A stretch of DNA of 64,000 nucleotides from Proteus vulgaris (GCF_033708015.1 NZ_CP137920.1:1116001-1180000), one strand, 5' to 3'. Shown: positions 49,731 through 61,233, numbered from the stretch's first letter. Numbers and translations are program-made. The notes: generated by a model not told the origin, from the letters alone.

Positions 49731-50356
49731 TTATAATCTCCTTAGCGCTTATATGTCTCCTAACAAAGTCGAGGGTATCTTCATAAAGATGCACTTCGAT
49801 AGTGAAACTATAGTTGATATAAGGCACCTAGCTGAGTTTTATTTAATGCCCGTAATGTCTACGTCTATAGTGTGTCACTTATGTTAAGGAGCTTTTGATG
49901 TTATGTTTTTTTAGGTGCTTTTTTATGCAATGCACTTAGAATTAGTACTGCTATCACTTTTACATAAGTTTGAAGTTTCTGGAAGCGTGTTTGCGCACAA
50001 AAAAAACATAAACATTAAAATAATGCAGTAAATGTAATTAAAATGTTGTGCATGTGTCAAAAATGCTAATCATTTTTGCATCCGATGTATTAAATAGTGA
50101 TCCCTCTCACTGTTCGAGGCAAATGTCGGGCACACAAGTTGTGTGGTAATTGTAATAATTTTGTGAAGCACTTATACTGCGCGCAGGTCTCCGGAACCTT
50201 TGTTGTATGGAGAACCAGCGTAACGAATCCACACTTTTTGTAAAATAGACGGATTTAACATTTTACTTAAGATGTGCCTTTGTACCCCATTCGCTGTTTG
50301 ATTTCCATCCAGGTCCGGAGGAAGGAAAAATTATAAAAGCTGTGTGGGCATAAATT
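49731..50356. other. gltA-sdhC divergent regulatory region
   Basis: 626 bases without a gene. A clear CRP-like site lies at 50094-50115. Downstream, the sdhC leader keeps E. coli-like words (GGTCTCCGGAAC, CCGGAGGAAGGAA, GTGTGGGCATAA). AT-rich stretches with GTTAAT-like words around 49980-50060 could bind ArcA, but no single box is convincing. Confidence 0.6.
50094..50115. promoter_or_regulatory. CRP-like binding site between gltA and sdhC
   Basis: AGTGA-TCCCTC-TCACT contains the exact GTGA-N6-TCAC core. In E. coli both gltA and sdhC are CRP-activated. Confidence 0.75.
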
Positions 50357-50734
50357 GTGAAAAAACAAAGACCTGTCAATCTGGATTTACAGACGATACA
50401 GTTTCCACTCCCTGCTATCGCATCGATCTTGCATCGTGTCTCTGGGGTTATCATGTTAGTCGCAGTGGGCATCTTACTGTGGTTACTTGGCACCTCTCTC
50501 TCTTCTCCTGAAGGTTTTCAGCAAGCCGCTGAAATTATGACTGGCTTCTTCGCGAAATTTATTTTGTGGGGCATCCTAACAGCATTGGCGTATCACATTT
50601 GTGGTGGTATTCGTCATATGTTAATGGACTTCGGCTTTATTGATGAAACCTTGATTGTGGGGCGCAAATCTGCGGCTGCATCAATGGTTATTACCGTTAT
50701 TTTATCAATATTGGCGGGGGTATTAGTATGGTAA
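50357..50734 (+). CDS. sdhC: Succinate dehydrogenase cytochrome b556 subunit
   Basis: 125 residues from a GTG at 50357. A stop (TAA at 50351-50353) lies in frame just upstream, so the ATG-IRN start used in E. coli is not available. Three membrane helices and the heme/quinone segment SILHRVSGV and [14 protein letters not shown] are present. It anchors complex II. The nearest strong purine tract (GGAGGAAGGAA) is about 30 bases upstream. Confidence 0.93.
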   Translation: MKKQRPVNLDLQTIQFPLPAIASILHRVSGVIMLVAVGILLWLLGTSLSSPEGFQQAAEIMTGFFAKFILWGILTALAYHICGGIRHMLMDFGFIDETLIVGRKSAAASMVITVILSILAGVLVW

Positions 50735-51072
50735 GTAATTCTTCTACTTTAGGCCGTACTGGCATACAGGATTGGTTATTCCTTCGTGCCTCAGCCATTA
50801 TTATCGTTTTATATGTTCTTTATCTTGTGGGATTTATTGCTACAACAGAAATAACCTATGAGGTATGGCGTGGGTTCTTTAGCTCATCCTTAACCAAAGT
50901 GTTCACCATATTGACCCTGCTTTCTATTCTTATTCACGCGTGGATCGGAATGTGGCAAGTGTTAACGGACTATATTAAACCGCTGGCATTACGCCTGACT
51001 TTACAACTGATTATTGTTGTTGCGCTGTTGGTTTATCTTATTTATGGAACAATTGTGGTGTGGGGTGTGTAA
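50728..51072 (+). CDS. sdhD: Succinate dehydrogenase membrane anchor subunit
   Basis: 114 residues with three hydrophobic helices; the heme-ligand histidine is in [12 protein letters not shown]. It overlaps the sdhC end by 7 bases and the sdhA start by one, showing tight coupling. Confidence 0.95.
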   Translation: MVSNSSTLGRTGIQDWLFLRASAIIIVLYVLYLVGFIATTEITYEVWRGFFSSSLTKVFTILTLLSILIHAWIGMWQVLTDYIKPLALRLTLQLIIVVALLVYLIYGTIVVWGV

Positions 51073-52838
51073 TGAATTTGCCAGTAAGAGAGTTTGATGC
51101 TGTTGTTATTGGTGCTGGTGGTGCTGGTATGCGTGCCGCTTTACAGATTTCTCAAATGGGTCTGTCTTGTGCACTGATTTCTAAAGTTTTTCCTACTCGT
51201 TCACATACTGTTTCCGCTCAAGGTGGTATTACTGTTGCTCTGGGTAATACCCATGAGGATAACTGGGAATGGCACATGTACGATACAGTAAAAGGTTCCG
51301 ACTATATTGGTGACCAAGACGCTATCGAATATATGTGTAAAACCGGCCCTGAAGCAATTTTAGAGCTGGAACATATGGGGCTCCCATTTTCTCGCCTAGA
51401 TGATGGTCGTATTTATCAGCGTCCATTCGGTGGCCAGTCAAAAAATTTTGGTGGCGAACAAGCCGCTCGTACAGCCGCTGCTGCTGACCGTACTGGGCAC
51501 GCATTACTGCATACCCTTTATCAGCAAAATTTAAAAAACCACACCACTATTTTTTCAGAGTGGTATTCACTGGATCTCGTGAAAAACCAAGATGGCGATA
51601 TTGTCGGTTGTACTGCAATTTGTATCGAAACAGGTGAAGTCGTTTATTTCAAAGCAAATGCGACAATTTTAGCGACAGGTGGTGCCGGTCGTATTTACCA
51701 ATCGACCACAAATGCGCATATCAACACTGGTGATGGTGTGGGGATGGCCGTTCGTGCTGGTGTTCCTCTGCAAGATATGGAAATGTGGCAATTCCACCCA
51801 ACGGGTATTGCAGGGGCTGGCGTATTAGTGACAGAAGGTTGTCGTGGTGAAGGCGGATATCTGTTGAATAAAGACGGTGAACGCTTTATGGAACGCTATG
51901 CACCAAATGCCAAAGACCTTGCGGGTCGCGATGTGGTTGCGCGTTCTATTATGATTGAAATTCGTGAAGGTCGTGGTTGTGATGGCCCTTGGGGTCCACA
52001 TGCGAAATTGAAACTCGATCATCTGGGTAAAGAAGTCCTTGAATCACGTTTACCAGGTATTCTTGATCTATCTCGTACGTTCGCACACGTTGATCCAGTT
52101 AAAGAACCCATTCCTGTTATACCTACTTGTCACTATATGATGGGAGGGATCCCAACAAAAGTGACGGGGCAAGCTATTCGTGTAAACGAGAAGGGCGAAG
52201 ATGTTGTGATCCCTGGACTGTTCGCAGTCGGTGAAATCGCTTGTGTATCTGTTCACGGTGCAAACCGCTTAGGTGGTAACTCACTGTTAGACCTCGTTGT
52301 ATTTGGTCGTTCAGCTGGCGTTCACTTAAAAGAGTCATTGATGGAACAAGGCACAATGCGTGATGCGAGCGATTCTGATGTTGAAGCCGCTTTAACTCGT
52401 TTAAATCGCTGGGAAAACAACCGTTCTGGTGAAGATCCTGTTGAAATCCGTAAAGCACTGCAATCTTGTATGCAACATAACTTCTCGGTATTCCGTGAAG
52501 GCGATGCAATGGCAAAAGGCTTAGAAGAACTGAAAGTTATCCGTGAGCGCTTACAAAATGCAAGACTGGATGATAATTCAAGTGAGTTTAATACACAGCG
52601 TATTGAATGCTTAGAATTAGATAACTTGATGGAAACGGCTTATGCCACAGCAGTATCGGCAAACTTCCGTACAGAAAGCCGTGGAGCTCATAGCCGTTTC
52701 GATTTCCCAGAGCGTGATGATGCTAACTGGTTATGCCATACATTATATCAACCGCAAACCGAAACAATGACACGACGTGAAGTCAACATGCAGCCGAAAC
52801 TGCGTGAAGCCTTCCCACCAAAAGTGCGTACCTATTAA
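51072..52838 (+). CDS. sdhA: Succinate dehydrogenase flavoprotein subunit
   Basis: 588 residues from the ATG at 51072, as in E. coli; the frame extends to 51060 but that part overlaps sdhD. FAD-binding GAGGAGM near residue 14, covalent FAD His45 in SHTVSAQGG, and catalytic blocks HPTGIAGAG and [11 protein letters not shown]. It oxidises succinate to fumarate. Confidence 0.98.
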   Translation: MNLPVREFDAVVIGAGGAGMRAALQISQMGLSCALISKVFPTRSHTVSAQGGITVALGNTHEDNWEWHMYDTVKGSDYIGDQDAIEYMCKTGPEAILELEHMGLPFSRLDDGRIYQRPFGGQSKNFGGEQAARTAAAADRTGHALLHTLYQQNLKNHTTIFSEWYSLDLVKNQDGDIVGCTAICIETGEVVYFKANATILATGGAGRIYQSTTNAHINTGDGVGMAVRAGVPLQDMEMWQFHPTGIAGAGVLVTEGCRGEGGYLLNKDGERFMERYAPNAKDLAGRDVVARSIMIEIREGRGCDGPWGPHAKLKLDHLGKEVLESRLPGILDLSRTFAHVDPVKEPIPVIPTCHYMMGGIPTKVTGQAIRVNEKGEDVVIPGLFAVGEIACVSVHGANRLGGNSLLDLVVFGRSAGVHLKESLMEQGTMRDASDSDVEAALTRLNRWENNRSGEDPVEIRKALQSCMQHNFSVFREGDAMAKGLEELKVIRERLQNARLDDNSSEFNTQRIECLELDNLMETAYATAVSANFRTESRGAHSRFDFPERDDANWLCHTLYQPQTETMTRREVNMQPKLREAFPPKVRTY

Positions 52839-52872
52839 TTAGCGGTGTTATTGAAGTTGCGGAGACTTAAAT

Positions 52873-53589
52873 ATGAAACTTGAATTTTCGATTTATCGTT
52901 ACAATCCCGACGTTGATAATGCGCCGCATATGCAAGATTACACCCTCGAAGTGCCTGAAGGGCGTGACATGATGCTGTTGGATGCATTAATTCAATTAAA
53001 GGAAAAAGATCCTACCTTATCGTTCCGTCGTTCTTGTCGTGAAGGTGTTTGCGGCTCTGATGGCGTGAACATGAATGGTAAAAATGGTTTGGCTTGTATC
53101 ACACCTATTTCATCTTTACAGAAAGGAAGTAAGAAAATTGTGATCAGACCGTTACCCGGTTTACCAGTAATTCGTGATTTAATAGTGGATATGACTCAGT
53201 TCTATACACAGTATGAGAAAATTCGTCCGTATTTAATTAATAATGGCAAAAATCCTCCTGCTCGTGAGAACTTACAGTCACCCGAACAGCGTGAAAAGCT
53301 TGATGGACTCTATGATTGTATCCTTTGTGCTTGTTGTTCAACCTCTTGCCCGTCATTCTGGTGGAATCCAGATAAGTTTATCGGGCCAGCAGGATTGTTA
53401 GCGGCTTATCGTTTCTTGATTGATAGTCGAGATACAGAAACTGAATCTCGTCTTGATGATCTTAATGATGCGTTCAGTGTGTTCCGTTGTCATGGCATCA
53501 TGAACTGTGTCAGCGTATGTCCTAAAGGACTTAATCCAACAAAAGCGATTGGTCATATTAAGTCAATGTTGTTAAAACGTAGTGCATAA
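52873..53589 (+). CDS. sdhB: Succinate dehydrogenase iron-sulfur subunit
   Basis: 238 residues. Three cluster motifs are intact: 2Fe-2S (CREGVCGSDG...C), 4Fe-4S (CILCACCSTSC) and 3Fe-4S (CHGIMNCVSVCPKGL). It passes electrons from the flavin to ubiquinone at SdhCD. Confidence 0.98.
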   Translation: MKLEFSIYRYNPDVDNAPHMQDYTLEVPEGRDMMLLDALIQLKEKDPTLSFRRSCREGVCGSDGVNMNGKNGLACITPISSLQKGSKKIVIRPLPGLPVIRDLIVDMTQFYTQYEKIRPYLINNGKNPPARENLQSPEQREKLDGLYDCILCACCSTSCPSFWWNPDKFIGPAGLLAAYRFLIDSRDTETESRLDDLNDAFSVFRCHGIMNCVSVCPKGLNPTKAIGHIKSMLLKRSA

Positions 53590-53594
53590 AATAA

Positions 53595-53623
53595 TAACCG
53601 CCCTAAAATAGTTAGGGCGGTTA
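53595..53623 (+). terminator. Hairpin directly after sdhB
   Basis: A perfect 12-bp stem, TAACCGCCCTAA and TTAGGGCGGTTA, with a 5-base loop. No U-tract follows, so read-through into sucA is expected. Confidence 0.6.
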
Positions 53624-53661
53624 ATGGAAAAGCTAAGTTAGACGTTTGCGGTAAAAATAGT

Positions 53662-53704
53662 AAGGCACCTTTAACCACTGTAAGACAGTGCTTAAAGGTT
53701 CCTT
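53662..53704 (+). repeat. Long intercistronic inverted repeat between sdhB and sucA
   Basis: The arms 53662-53681 and 53685-53704 pair over 20 bases with two mismatches and a 3-base loop. The feature would form a very stable RNA hairpin in the sdh-suc transcript. It has no U-tract; a role in mRNA stability or processing is more likely than termination. Confidence 0.75.
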
Positions 53705-53834
53705 GAGAGCTAAAGCTCCATATTTAAAGAACCTGCGAGATAGCGGGTCATAAGAGAACCTTGCAATCGACACCGTTTAATCACGGTATTAGTTATCCAC
53801 GGCGAACTAAAGCTGTATAGCTTAAGGGATCATA

Positions 53835-56639
53835 ATGCAGAACGGCGCAATGAAGGACTGGCTAGAATCAACCTTTCTAGCAGGAGAGAATCAGTCTTAC
53901 ATAGAAGATATCTATGAAGATTACCTAACTGACCCAAACTCTGTTGACGAAAGTTGGAGAGAGATTTTTCAACAACTGCCCGCAAGTCAAGGCATAGAAC
54001 AGTCGCATTCTCAAACCCGCGACTACTTCAGACGCCTCGCAAAAGAATCCACTCGATATCATACCTCGGTAAGCGATCCGGCAATGGACTCAAAACAAGT
54101 TAAAGTTTTGCAGCTCATCAATGCCTTCCGTTTCCGTGGTCACCAAAATGCTAATCTCGATCCGCTTGGTTTATGGAAACAAGAATCTGTTCCAGATTTA
54201 GATCCTGCTTTCCATAATCTAACTAAAGAAGACTTTGAAGAAACCTTTAACGTTGGTTCTTTTGCTATCGGCAAAGAAACAATGAAATTAGGTGATTTAT
54301 ATGAAGCACTGAAACGCATTTACTGTGGTTCAATCGGCGCTGAATATATGCATATCACTAATACTGAGGAAAAACGTTGGATACAACAACGTTTAGAATC
54401 AGTGAATGTTGCAGACCAATTCACTAAAGAAGAAAAGTTACGCTTCCTGACAGAGCTAACCGCAGCTGAAGGTTTAGAGCGCTATTTAGGTGCGAAATTC
54501 CCTGGTGCAAAACGCTTCTCTTTAGAAGGTGGTGATGCATTAATTCCGATGTTAAAAGATTTAATTCGCCATGCAGGTAAACAAGACACTCGTGAAGTGG
54601 TTCTTGGTATGGCACACCGTGGACGTTTAAACGTTCTGGTTAATATCCTAGGTAAAAAACCAGCGGATTTATTTGATGAATTTGCGGGTATTCATAAAGA
54701 ACATTTGGGAACGGGTGACGTTAAATATCACCAAGGTTTCTCATCTGATTTTGCGACTGAAGGTGCGCAAGTTCACCTCGCATTAGCTTTTAACCCATCT
54801 CACCTAGAGATAGTTAGCCCTGTTGTTATCGGCTCTGTTCGTGCTCGTCGTGATCGTTTAGATGAAGCGCGTAGCAATATGGTTCTTCCTATCACTATTC
54901 ATGGTGATGCGGCTGTGACTGGTCAAGGTGTTGTGCAAGAAACCCTAAACATGTCTCAGGCGCGTGGTTATGAAGTTGGTGGTACCGTTCGTATTGTTAT
55001 CAATAACCAAGTTGGTTTTACGACTTCCAATCCAAAAGATGCCCGTTCAACACAATACTGTACTGATATTGTGAAAATGGTTCAGGCACCGATTTTCCAC
55101 GTTAATGCAGATGATCCTGAAGCGGTCGCTTTTGTTACTCGCTTAGCATTGGATTTCCGTAATACGTTTAAACGCGATGTCATGATTGATCTCGTGTGTT
55201 ACCGTCGTCATGGTCACAACGAAGCGGATGAGCCAAATGCGACTCAACCTCTGATGTATCAAAAAATCAAAAAACATCCAACACCACGTAAAATTTATGC
55301 GGATAAATTGGTTGCTCAATCGTTGCTTGATGCTAATGATGTGACAGAACTGGTCAACCTCTATCGTGATGCGTTGGATCGTGGGGATTGTGTTGTTGAA
55401 GAATACCGCCCAATGGGTCTGCATTCTTACACATGGGAACCATACTTAAATCACGAATGGAATGAAGAGTATCCACATAAAGTAGAGAAAACGCGTTTAC
55501 AAGATTTAGCGCGTCGTGTGAGTACCGTTCCTTCAGAAATCGTGATGCAGTCTCGTGTTGAGAAAATTTACGCTGACCGTGCTGTTATGGCAGAAGGTGA
55601 GAAATTACTCGACTGGGGGGCAGCAGAAACATTGGCATATGCGACTTTAGTTGACCAAGGTATCGCCATTCGCCTTTCTGGTGAAGATGCGGGACGTGGT
55701 ACATTCTTCCACCGTCATGCCGTTATTCATAACCAAACAAATGGCTCTGTTTATGTACCATTAGCTAATATTCACAATGCTCAAGGACAATTTAATGTCT
55801 GGGACTCTGTATTAACAGAAGAAGCTGTACTTGCATTTGAATATGGTTATGCCACAACAGAACCTCGCGGTTTAACAATTTGGGAAGCCCAATTTGGTGA
55901 CTTCGCAAACGTAGCTCAAGTGGTTATCGACCAATTTATTAGCTCGGGTGAGCAAAAATGGGGCCGTATGTGTGGTTTAGTTATGTTGTTACCACACGGT
56001 TATGAAGGCCAAGGTCCAGAGCACTCCTCTGCCCGTTTAGAACGTTATCTGCAACTGTGTGCAGAACAAAACATGCAGGTTTGTGTGCCATCAACGCCGG
56101 CTCAGGTTTACCATATGTTACGCCGTCAAGCGTTACGTGGTATGCGTCGCCCACTTATCGTAATGTCACCAAAATCACTGTTACGTCATCCATTAGCGGT
56201 TTCTGAGCTGGATGAATTAGCAAATGGTAAATTCTTACCTGTTATTGGTGAAATCGATGATTTAAAACCTGCTGATGTGAAACGTGTTGTGATGTGTTCC
56301 GGTAAGGTTTACTACGATTTATTAGAACAACGTCGCGCTAATGAGCAAAACAACGTTGCCATTATTCGTATCGAACAACTGTATCCATTCCCACACGAAG
56401 ATATTGCGCAAATTCTCGCACCTTATGCTCATGTCAAAGAGTTTATTTGGTGTCAAGAAGAGCCCCTGAATCAAGGTGCTTGGTACTGTAGTCAGCATAA
56501 CTTCCGTGATGCTATTCCAGCAGGCGCAACATTACGTTATGCAGGACGTCCTGCATCAGCCTCTCCAGCAGTTGGTTATACCTCTGTTCATCAGGAGCAA
56601 CAAAAAGCTCTGGTTGAAGACGCACTGAAAGTTGAATAA
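53835..56639 (+). CDS. sucA: 2-oxoglutarate dehydrogenase E1 component
   Basis: 934 residues, close to the E. coli 933. Thiamine diphosphate region GMAHRGRLNVLVN and GDAAVTGQG, and the C-terminal block EEPLNQGAWYCSQH. AAGGGATCATA precedes the ATG. It decarboxylates 2-oxoglutarate and passes the succinyl group to SucB. Confidence 0.98.
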   Translation: MQNGAMKDWLESTFLAGENQSYIEDIYEDYLTDPNSVDESWREIFQQLPASQGIEQSHSQTRDYFRRLAKESTRYHTSVSDPAMDSKQVKVLQLINAFRFRGHQNANLDPLGLWKQESVPDLDPAFHNLTKEDFEETFNVGSFAIGKETMKLGDLYEALKRIYCGSIGAEYMHITNTEEKRWIQQRLESVNVADQFTKEEKLRFLTELTAAEGLERYLGAKFPGAKRFSLEGGDALIPMLKDLIRHAGKQDTREVVLGMAHRGRLNVLVNILGKKPADLFDEFAGIHKEHLGTGDVKYHQGFSSDFATEGAQVHLALAFNPSHLEIVSPVVIGSVRARRDRLDEARSNMVLPITIHGDAAVTGQGVVQETLNMSQARGYEVGGTVRIVINNQVGFTTSNPKDARSTQYCTDIVKMVQAPIFHVNADDPEAVAFVTRLALDFRNTFKRDVMIDLVCYRRHGHNEADEPNATQPLMYQKIKKHPTPRKIYADKLVAQSLLDANDVTELVNLYRDALDRGDCVVEEYRPMGLHSYTWEPYLNHEWNEEYPHKVEKTRLQDLARRVSTVPSEIVMQSRVEKIYADRAVMAEGEKLLDWGAAETLAYATLVDQGIAIRLSGEDAGRGTFFHRHAVIHNQTNGSVYVPLANIHNAQGQFNVWDSVLTEEAVLAFEYGYATTEPRGLTIWEAQFGDFANVAQVVIDQFISSGEQKWGRMCGLVMLLPHGYEGQGPEHSSARLERYLQLCAEQNMQVCVPSTPAQVYHMLRRQALRGMRRPLIVMSPKSLLRHPLAVSELDELANGKFLPVIGEIDDLKPADVKRVVMCSGKVYYDLLEQRRANEQNNVAIIRIEQLYPFPHEDIAQILAPYAHVKEFIWCQEEPLNQGAWYCSQHNFRDAIPAGATLRYAGRPASASPAVGYTSVHQEQQKALVEDALKVE

Positions 56640-56652
56640 ATAAGGATAGAAA

Positions 56653-57858
56653 ATGAGTAGTGTAGATATTCTAGTACCGGATCTCCCTGAATCAGTTGCT
56701 GACGCATCGGTCGCAACTTGGCATAAAAAACCTGGTGATAGCATTCAACGCGATGAAGTGCTGGTTGAAATCGAAACAGACAAAGTTGTTTTAGAAGTAC
56801 CTGCAAGTGAAGCTGGCGTTTTAGAAAGCATTCTTGAAGAAGAGGGCGCTACTGTTGGTTCACGCCAATTACTAGGTCGTATTCGTTTAGGTGATAGCAC
56901 TGGTATTCCTGCTGATGTGAAACCTGCTCAAGATAGCACTCCAGCACAGCGTCAACATGCTGATATTGCTGAAAAAGGCAATAATGATGCGCTAAGTCCA
57001 ACAGCACGTCGCTTAGTGGCTGAACACGATATTAACCCTGCAGATGTGAAAGGTAGTGGTGTCGGTGGACGTTTAACTCGTCAAGATATCGAAGGTCATG
57101 TAGCGAATAAATCAACGGCACAACCGGTAGCCGAAGCGCCTCAAGCACTGTTATCTCATCGTAGCGAAAAACGTGTACCAATGACACGTTTACGTAAACG
57201 TGTCGCAGAACGCTTATTAGAGGCGAAAAATACCACTGCAATGTTGACAACGTTTAACGAAATCAACATGCAACCAATCAAAGATTTACGTGCTCAGTAT
57301 GGTGAAGCATTCGAAAAACGCCACGGTGTACGTTTAGGCTTTATGTCTTTCTATATTAAAGCCGTTGTTGAAGCGCTGAAACGCTATCCAGAAGTCAATG
57401 CTTCTATCGATGGTACTGATGTGGTTTATCACAACTACTTCGATATCAGTATTGCAGTATCAACACCGCGTGGTCTGGTAACACCAGTATTACGCGATGC
57501 GGATGCAATGAGCATGGCAGATATTGAGAAAAACATCAAAGCATTAGCTGTAAAAGGTCGTGATGGTAAGTTGACTGTTGAAGACTTAACAGGGGGTAAC
57601 TTCACTATTACAAATGGTGGTGTTTTCGGTTCATTAATGTCAACTCCAATTATCAACCCACCACAAAGTGCCATTTTAGGAATGCATGCAATTAAAGATC
57701 GTCCAATGGCAGTTGATGGTCAGGTTGTTATTCTACCAATGATGTATCTGGCTCTGTCTTATGACCACCGTTTAATTGATGGTCGTGAGTCTGTCGGTTT
57801 CTTAGTAACCGTTAAAGAGATGCTAGAAGATCCAGCTCGTTTATTACTGGATGTATAG
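56653..57858 (+). CDS. sucB: 2-oxoglutarate dehydrogenase E2 component (dihydrolipoyl succinyltransferase)
   Basis: 401 residues. Lipoyl domain with the modified lysine in ETDKVVLEV near residue 43, E3-binding domain ([15 protein letters not shown]...GGRLTRQDI), and catalytic domain with [11 protein letters not shown]. It starts 13 bases after sucA. Confidence 0.98.
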   Translation: MSSVDILVPDLPESVADASVATWHKKPGDSIQRDEVLVEIETDKVVLEVPASEAGVLESILEEEGATVGSRQLLGRIRLGDSTGIPADVKPAQDSTPAQRQHADIAEKGNNDALSPTARRLVAEHDINPADVKGSGVGGRLTRQDIEGHVANKSTAQPVAEAPQALLSHRSEKRVPMTRLRKRVAERLLEAKNTTAMLTTFNEINMQPIKDLRAQYGEAFEKRHGVRLGFMSFYIKAVVEALKRYPEVNASIDGTDVVYHNYFDISIAVSTPRGLVTPVLRDADAMSMADIEKNIKALAVKGRDGKLTVEDLTGGNFTITNGGVFGSLMSTPIINPPQSAILGMHAIKDRPMAVDGQVVILPMMYLALSYDHRLIDGRESVGFLVTVKEMLEDPARLLLDV

Positions 57859-57875
57859 GTAATAAATATCGCTTT

Positions 57876-57901
57876 TAGGCAGGAGATGCTCCTCCTGCCT
57901 A
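57876..57901 (+). terminator. Hairpin between sucB and sucC
   Basis: A perfect 10-bp stem, TAGGCAGGAG and CTCCTGCCTA, with a 6-base loop and no U-tract; probably a processing or stability element in sucABCD. Confidence 0.6.
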
Positions 57902-58019
57902 CTTAGCAACAGTCACAAGCATCAAAGAAGTACAGTGTGTTCGTGAAGCCAGATTTCTCTGGCTTATAGTCAAAAAAATAAGAAAGCCCGACTTTCAACA
58001 AGATTATGGATAGAACATC

Positions 58020-59186
58020 ATGAATTTACACGAGTATCAGGCAAAACAGCTTTTCACACGGTATGGATTACCAGCACCTGCTGGTTTCGCCTGCACCACA
58101 CCGCGCGAGGCAGAAGAAGCTGCATCAAAAATCGGTCAAGGCCCTTGGGTCGTGAAGTGTCAAGTTCACGCGGGTGGACGTGGTAAAGCGGGCGGCGTAA
58201 AAGTCGTTAAATCTAAAGAAGAGATCCGCGCATTTGCTGAACAATGGTTAGGTAAACGTTTAGTCACTTATCAAACAGATGCTAATGGTCAGCCGGTTAC
58301 ACAGATTTTGGTTGAAGCAGCCACTGATATTGCTAAAGAGCTTTATCTTGGTGCGGTTGTTGACCGTGGTACCCGCCGCGTTGTCTTTATGGCCTCAACA
58401 GAAGGTGGCGTTGAGATTGAGAAAGTGGCTGAAGAAACGCCAGAACTTATTCATCGCGCAATTATTGATCCACTGACAGGCCCTATGCCTTATCAGGGAA
58501 GAGAATTAGCATTTAAACTGGGTTTAAAAGGCAAGCAAGTTAGTCAATTTGCTAAAATCTTTATGGGATTAGCTTCTATTTTCTTAGAGCGCGATCTTGC
58601 TTTAATCGAAATTAACCCACTGGTTATTACTAAAGAAGACGATCTAATTTGTCTTGATGGTAAATTAGGTGTAGATAGTAATGCGTTGTATCGTCAACCA
58701 GAAATGCGTGAAATGCATGATCCTTCACAAGAAGATCCTCGTGAAGCACAAGCTGCACAATGGGAACTGAACTACGTTGCATTAGATGGCAACATTGGCT
58801 GTATGGTTAATGGTGCTGGTTTAGCGATGGGGACAATGGATATCGTTAAACTTCATGGCGGTGAGCCTGCAAACTTCCTCGATGTAGGTGGTGGTGCAAC
58901 AAAAGAGCGCGTAACTGAAGCATTTAAGATTATTTTGTCAGATGAAAATGTCAGTGCTGTATTAGTCAATATTTTTGGCGGTATTGTTCGTTGTGACTTA
59001 ATCGCAGACGGTATTATTGGCGCAGTTGAAGAAGTTGGCGTTAATGTTCCTGTGGTTGTTCGTCTTGAAGGAAACAATGCAGAGTTAGGCACCAAAAAAT
59101 TAGCAGATAGTGGATTAAATATTATCGCTGCTAAAAGCTTAACTGATGCCGCGAAACAAGTTGTTGCAGCAGCGGAGGCAAAATAA
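58020..59186 (+). CDS. sucC: Succinyl-CoA synthetase beta subunit
   Basis: 388 residues. ATP-grasp N-terminal part ([23 protein letters not shown]) and C-terminal CoA-ligase part ([13 protein letters not shown]). The stop overlaps the sucD start region by one base. Confidence 0.98.
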   Translation: MNLHEYQAKQLFTRYGLPAPAGFACTTPREAEEAASKIGQGPWVVKCQVHAGGRGKAGGVKVVKSKEEIRAFAEQWLGKRLVTYQTDANGQPVTQILVEAATDIAKELYLGAVVDRGTRRVVFMASTEGGVEIEKVAEETPELIHRAIIDPLTGPMPYQGRELAFKLGLKGKQVSQFAKIFMGLASIFLERDLALIEINPLVITKEDDLICLDGKLGVDSNALYRQPEMREMHDPSQEDPREAQAAQWELNYVALDGNIGCMVNGAGLAMGTMDIVKLHGGEPANFLDVGGGATKERVTEAFKIILSDENVSAVLVNIFGGIVRCDLIADGIIGAVEEVGVNVPVVVRLEGNNAELGTKKLADSGLNIIAAKSLTDAAKQVVAAAEAK

Positions 59187-60055
59187 TGTCTATTTTAATC
59201 GATAAGAATACCAAAGTCATTTGCCAAGGTTTCACTGGTAGCCAAGGAACATTCCATTCAGAGCAAGCTATTGCTTACGGTACGAAAATGGTTGGTGGTG
59301 TGACACCGGGTAAAGGCGGTACTACGCACTTAGGTTTACCTGTATTCAATACCGTACGTGAAGCCGTTGAAGCAACGGGAGCAACTGCGACAGTAATTTA
59401 TGTCCCCGCACCATTTTGTAAAGATTCAATCTTAGAAGCAATTGATGCGGGCATTAAACTAATTATTACTATTACGGAAGGTATTCCTACGTTGGATATG
59501 CTGACGGTAAAAGTTAAATTAGATGAAGCTGGCGTGCGTATGATTGGCCCTAACTGTCCAGGTGTTATCACTCCTGGTGAATGTAAGATTGGTATTATGC
59601 CTGGTCACATTCACTTACCAGGTAAAGTCGGTATTGTATCTCGTTCAGGTACATTAACTTATGAAGCTGTTAAGCAAACAACAGACGTTGGTTTAGGTCA
59701 ATCAACCTGTGTTGGTATTGGTGGTGATCCAATTCCGGGCTCTAACTTTATTGATATTCTGAAGCTATTCCAAGAAGATCCACAAACAGAAGCGATTGTG
59801 ATGATCGGTGAGATTGGGGGGACAGCGGAAGAAGAAGCGGCTGCTTATATCAAAGAGCACGTAACGAAGCCAGTTGTCGGCTATATCGCTGGTGTAACAG
59901 CACCTAAAGGCAAACGTATGGGACATGCGGGTGCAATTATTGCGGGTGGTAAAGGCACCGCGGATGAGAAATTTGCTGCCCTTGAATCTGCAGGCGTTAA
60001 AACAGTGCGTAGCTTAGCGGATATTGGTGAAGCAATTAAATCACTGATCAAGTAA
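59186..60055 (+). CDS. sucD: Succinyl-CoA synthetase alpha subunit
   Basis: 289 residues. CoA-binding [12 protein letters not shown] at the N-terminus, SRSGTLTYE in the middle and the phospho-histidine segment [11 protein letters not shown]. It forms the alpha2beta2 enzyme with SucC. It is the last gene of sdhCDAB-sucABCD. Confidence 0.98.
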   Translation: MSILIDKNTKVICQGFTGSQGTFHSEQAIAYGTKMVGGVTPGKGGTTHLGLPVFNTVREAVEATGATATVIYVPAPFCKDSILEAIDAGIKLIITITEGIPTLDMLTVKVKLDEAGVRMIGPNCPGVITPGECKIGIMPGHIHLPGKVGIVSRSGTLTYEAVKQTTDVGLGQSTCVGIGGDPIPGSNFIDILKLFQEDPQTEAIVMIGEIGGTAEEEAAAYIKEHVTKPVVGYIAGVTAPKGKRMGHAGAIIAGGKGTADEKFAALESAGVKTVRSLADIGEAIKSLIK

Positions 60056-60094
60056 GTAACAAATCTGTTAATAATTTCAGATTGATACTATTTA

Positions 60095-60130
60095 AAATGC
60101 CAGTTTCTAAAATAGAAGCTGGCATTTTTT
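60095..60130 (+). terminator. Terminator of the sdh-suc operon
   Basis: AAATGCCAGTTTCTA and TAGAAGCTGGCATTT pair (one wobble) around AAA, followed by T-run. In E. coli the small RNA SdhX is released from this same 3' UTR; a homologous product is plausible here. Confidence 0.9.
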
Positions 60131-61219
60131 ATTGCTAGTTTTATTTAATAGTCTATATCAACAGCTAATATTGTAATTAACATATCGATACCATCCCAAA
60201 TTACCATTAATTGATTGTTTTATATCATTTTTTTTTAAAATTGATCTGCATGGGAAACCTCATTTTTTTATTTATCTTATTTCTTCTAGAACTTAAACAT
60301 AATGAGGTAAATCAGGCATAAATCTTCTGAATTGTTAAAAGTAATATTTTAAATACGTGTTTTGAGTGAAAAAGTGCCATCAAGAAAAACTTGTTTCATA
60401 ATGTCTTCAATAGAGGTGTTTCTATGAATATCATAATAATTAGCTTTAAATTTATACTATGATCACGTTGTAACACTGATTTTTACTAAGAATATAGGCA
60501 TTTAAACATGTTAATGAATACATCAGGATAAGAGGGAGATAAGCTTTTTGATAGAAAAAATATCTTTTTATTATGAGAATACGTCAAAATGACCATTAAA
60601 GGCGAATTATAATCGCTTTATCGTTATAAGAAGAGTCAATAAGAAGTTGGTGAGTGTTCCGAAAAACACTTTATTCAAATAAGAAAATAGAATAAAAGCG
60701 TTTTTGTATTTTTTCTTATTAATTTCAATAAATGATTTTTCTTTTACTTGTATCGCATTGATTTTTATAATTATTTATTTTTTGCTAATGATGGTTTTGT
60801 GCTTTTTCAGTTAAATACAGATTTATTGTGCTTCGTTTACCCAGAATCAAAAATACACTAAAAAAAAGAAATAGTATTAGGAATCGATAATCAATATTAG
60901 GCTTTTTATATATTTTTATTCGATAAATAATTGAGCATATTTTTTATATTTACATTTCTGTAAATTTCAACTTATTAATTAATAGATTATTTTTTTAAAA
61001 TATTTATTATTTACCTGCAAAAAAATGAAATTGATATTAAAATTAATAAAACACAATTAAAAGCGTTTATTTTTAAGGCTTTTATGAAAATAAAAAGTTA
61101 ATTTTATTATGGAAAATATAAGGAGGTAAATTATACTAAAAAATAAAAACAACATTGCATTAACACAGTGGTAACTATTAGGTAATTTATTCGCAACTAG
61201 TTAACATTAAAGTGTTTTT

Positions 61220-61233
61220 TTGATGTGGGTCAA
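61220..61233 (+). promoter_or_regulatory. FNR-like site upstream of cydA
   Basis: TTGAT-GTGG-GTCAA differs at one position from the consensus TTGAT-N4-ATCAA. In E. coli cydAB is controlled by FNR and ArcA, so oxygen regulation is expected. Confidence 0.65.
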
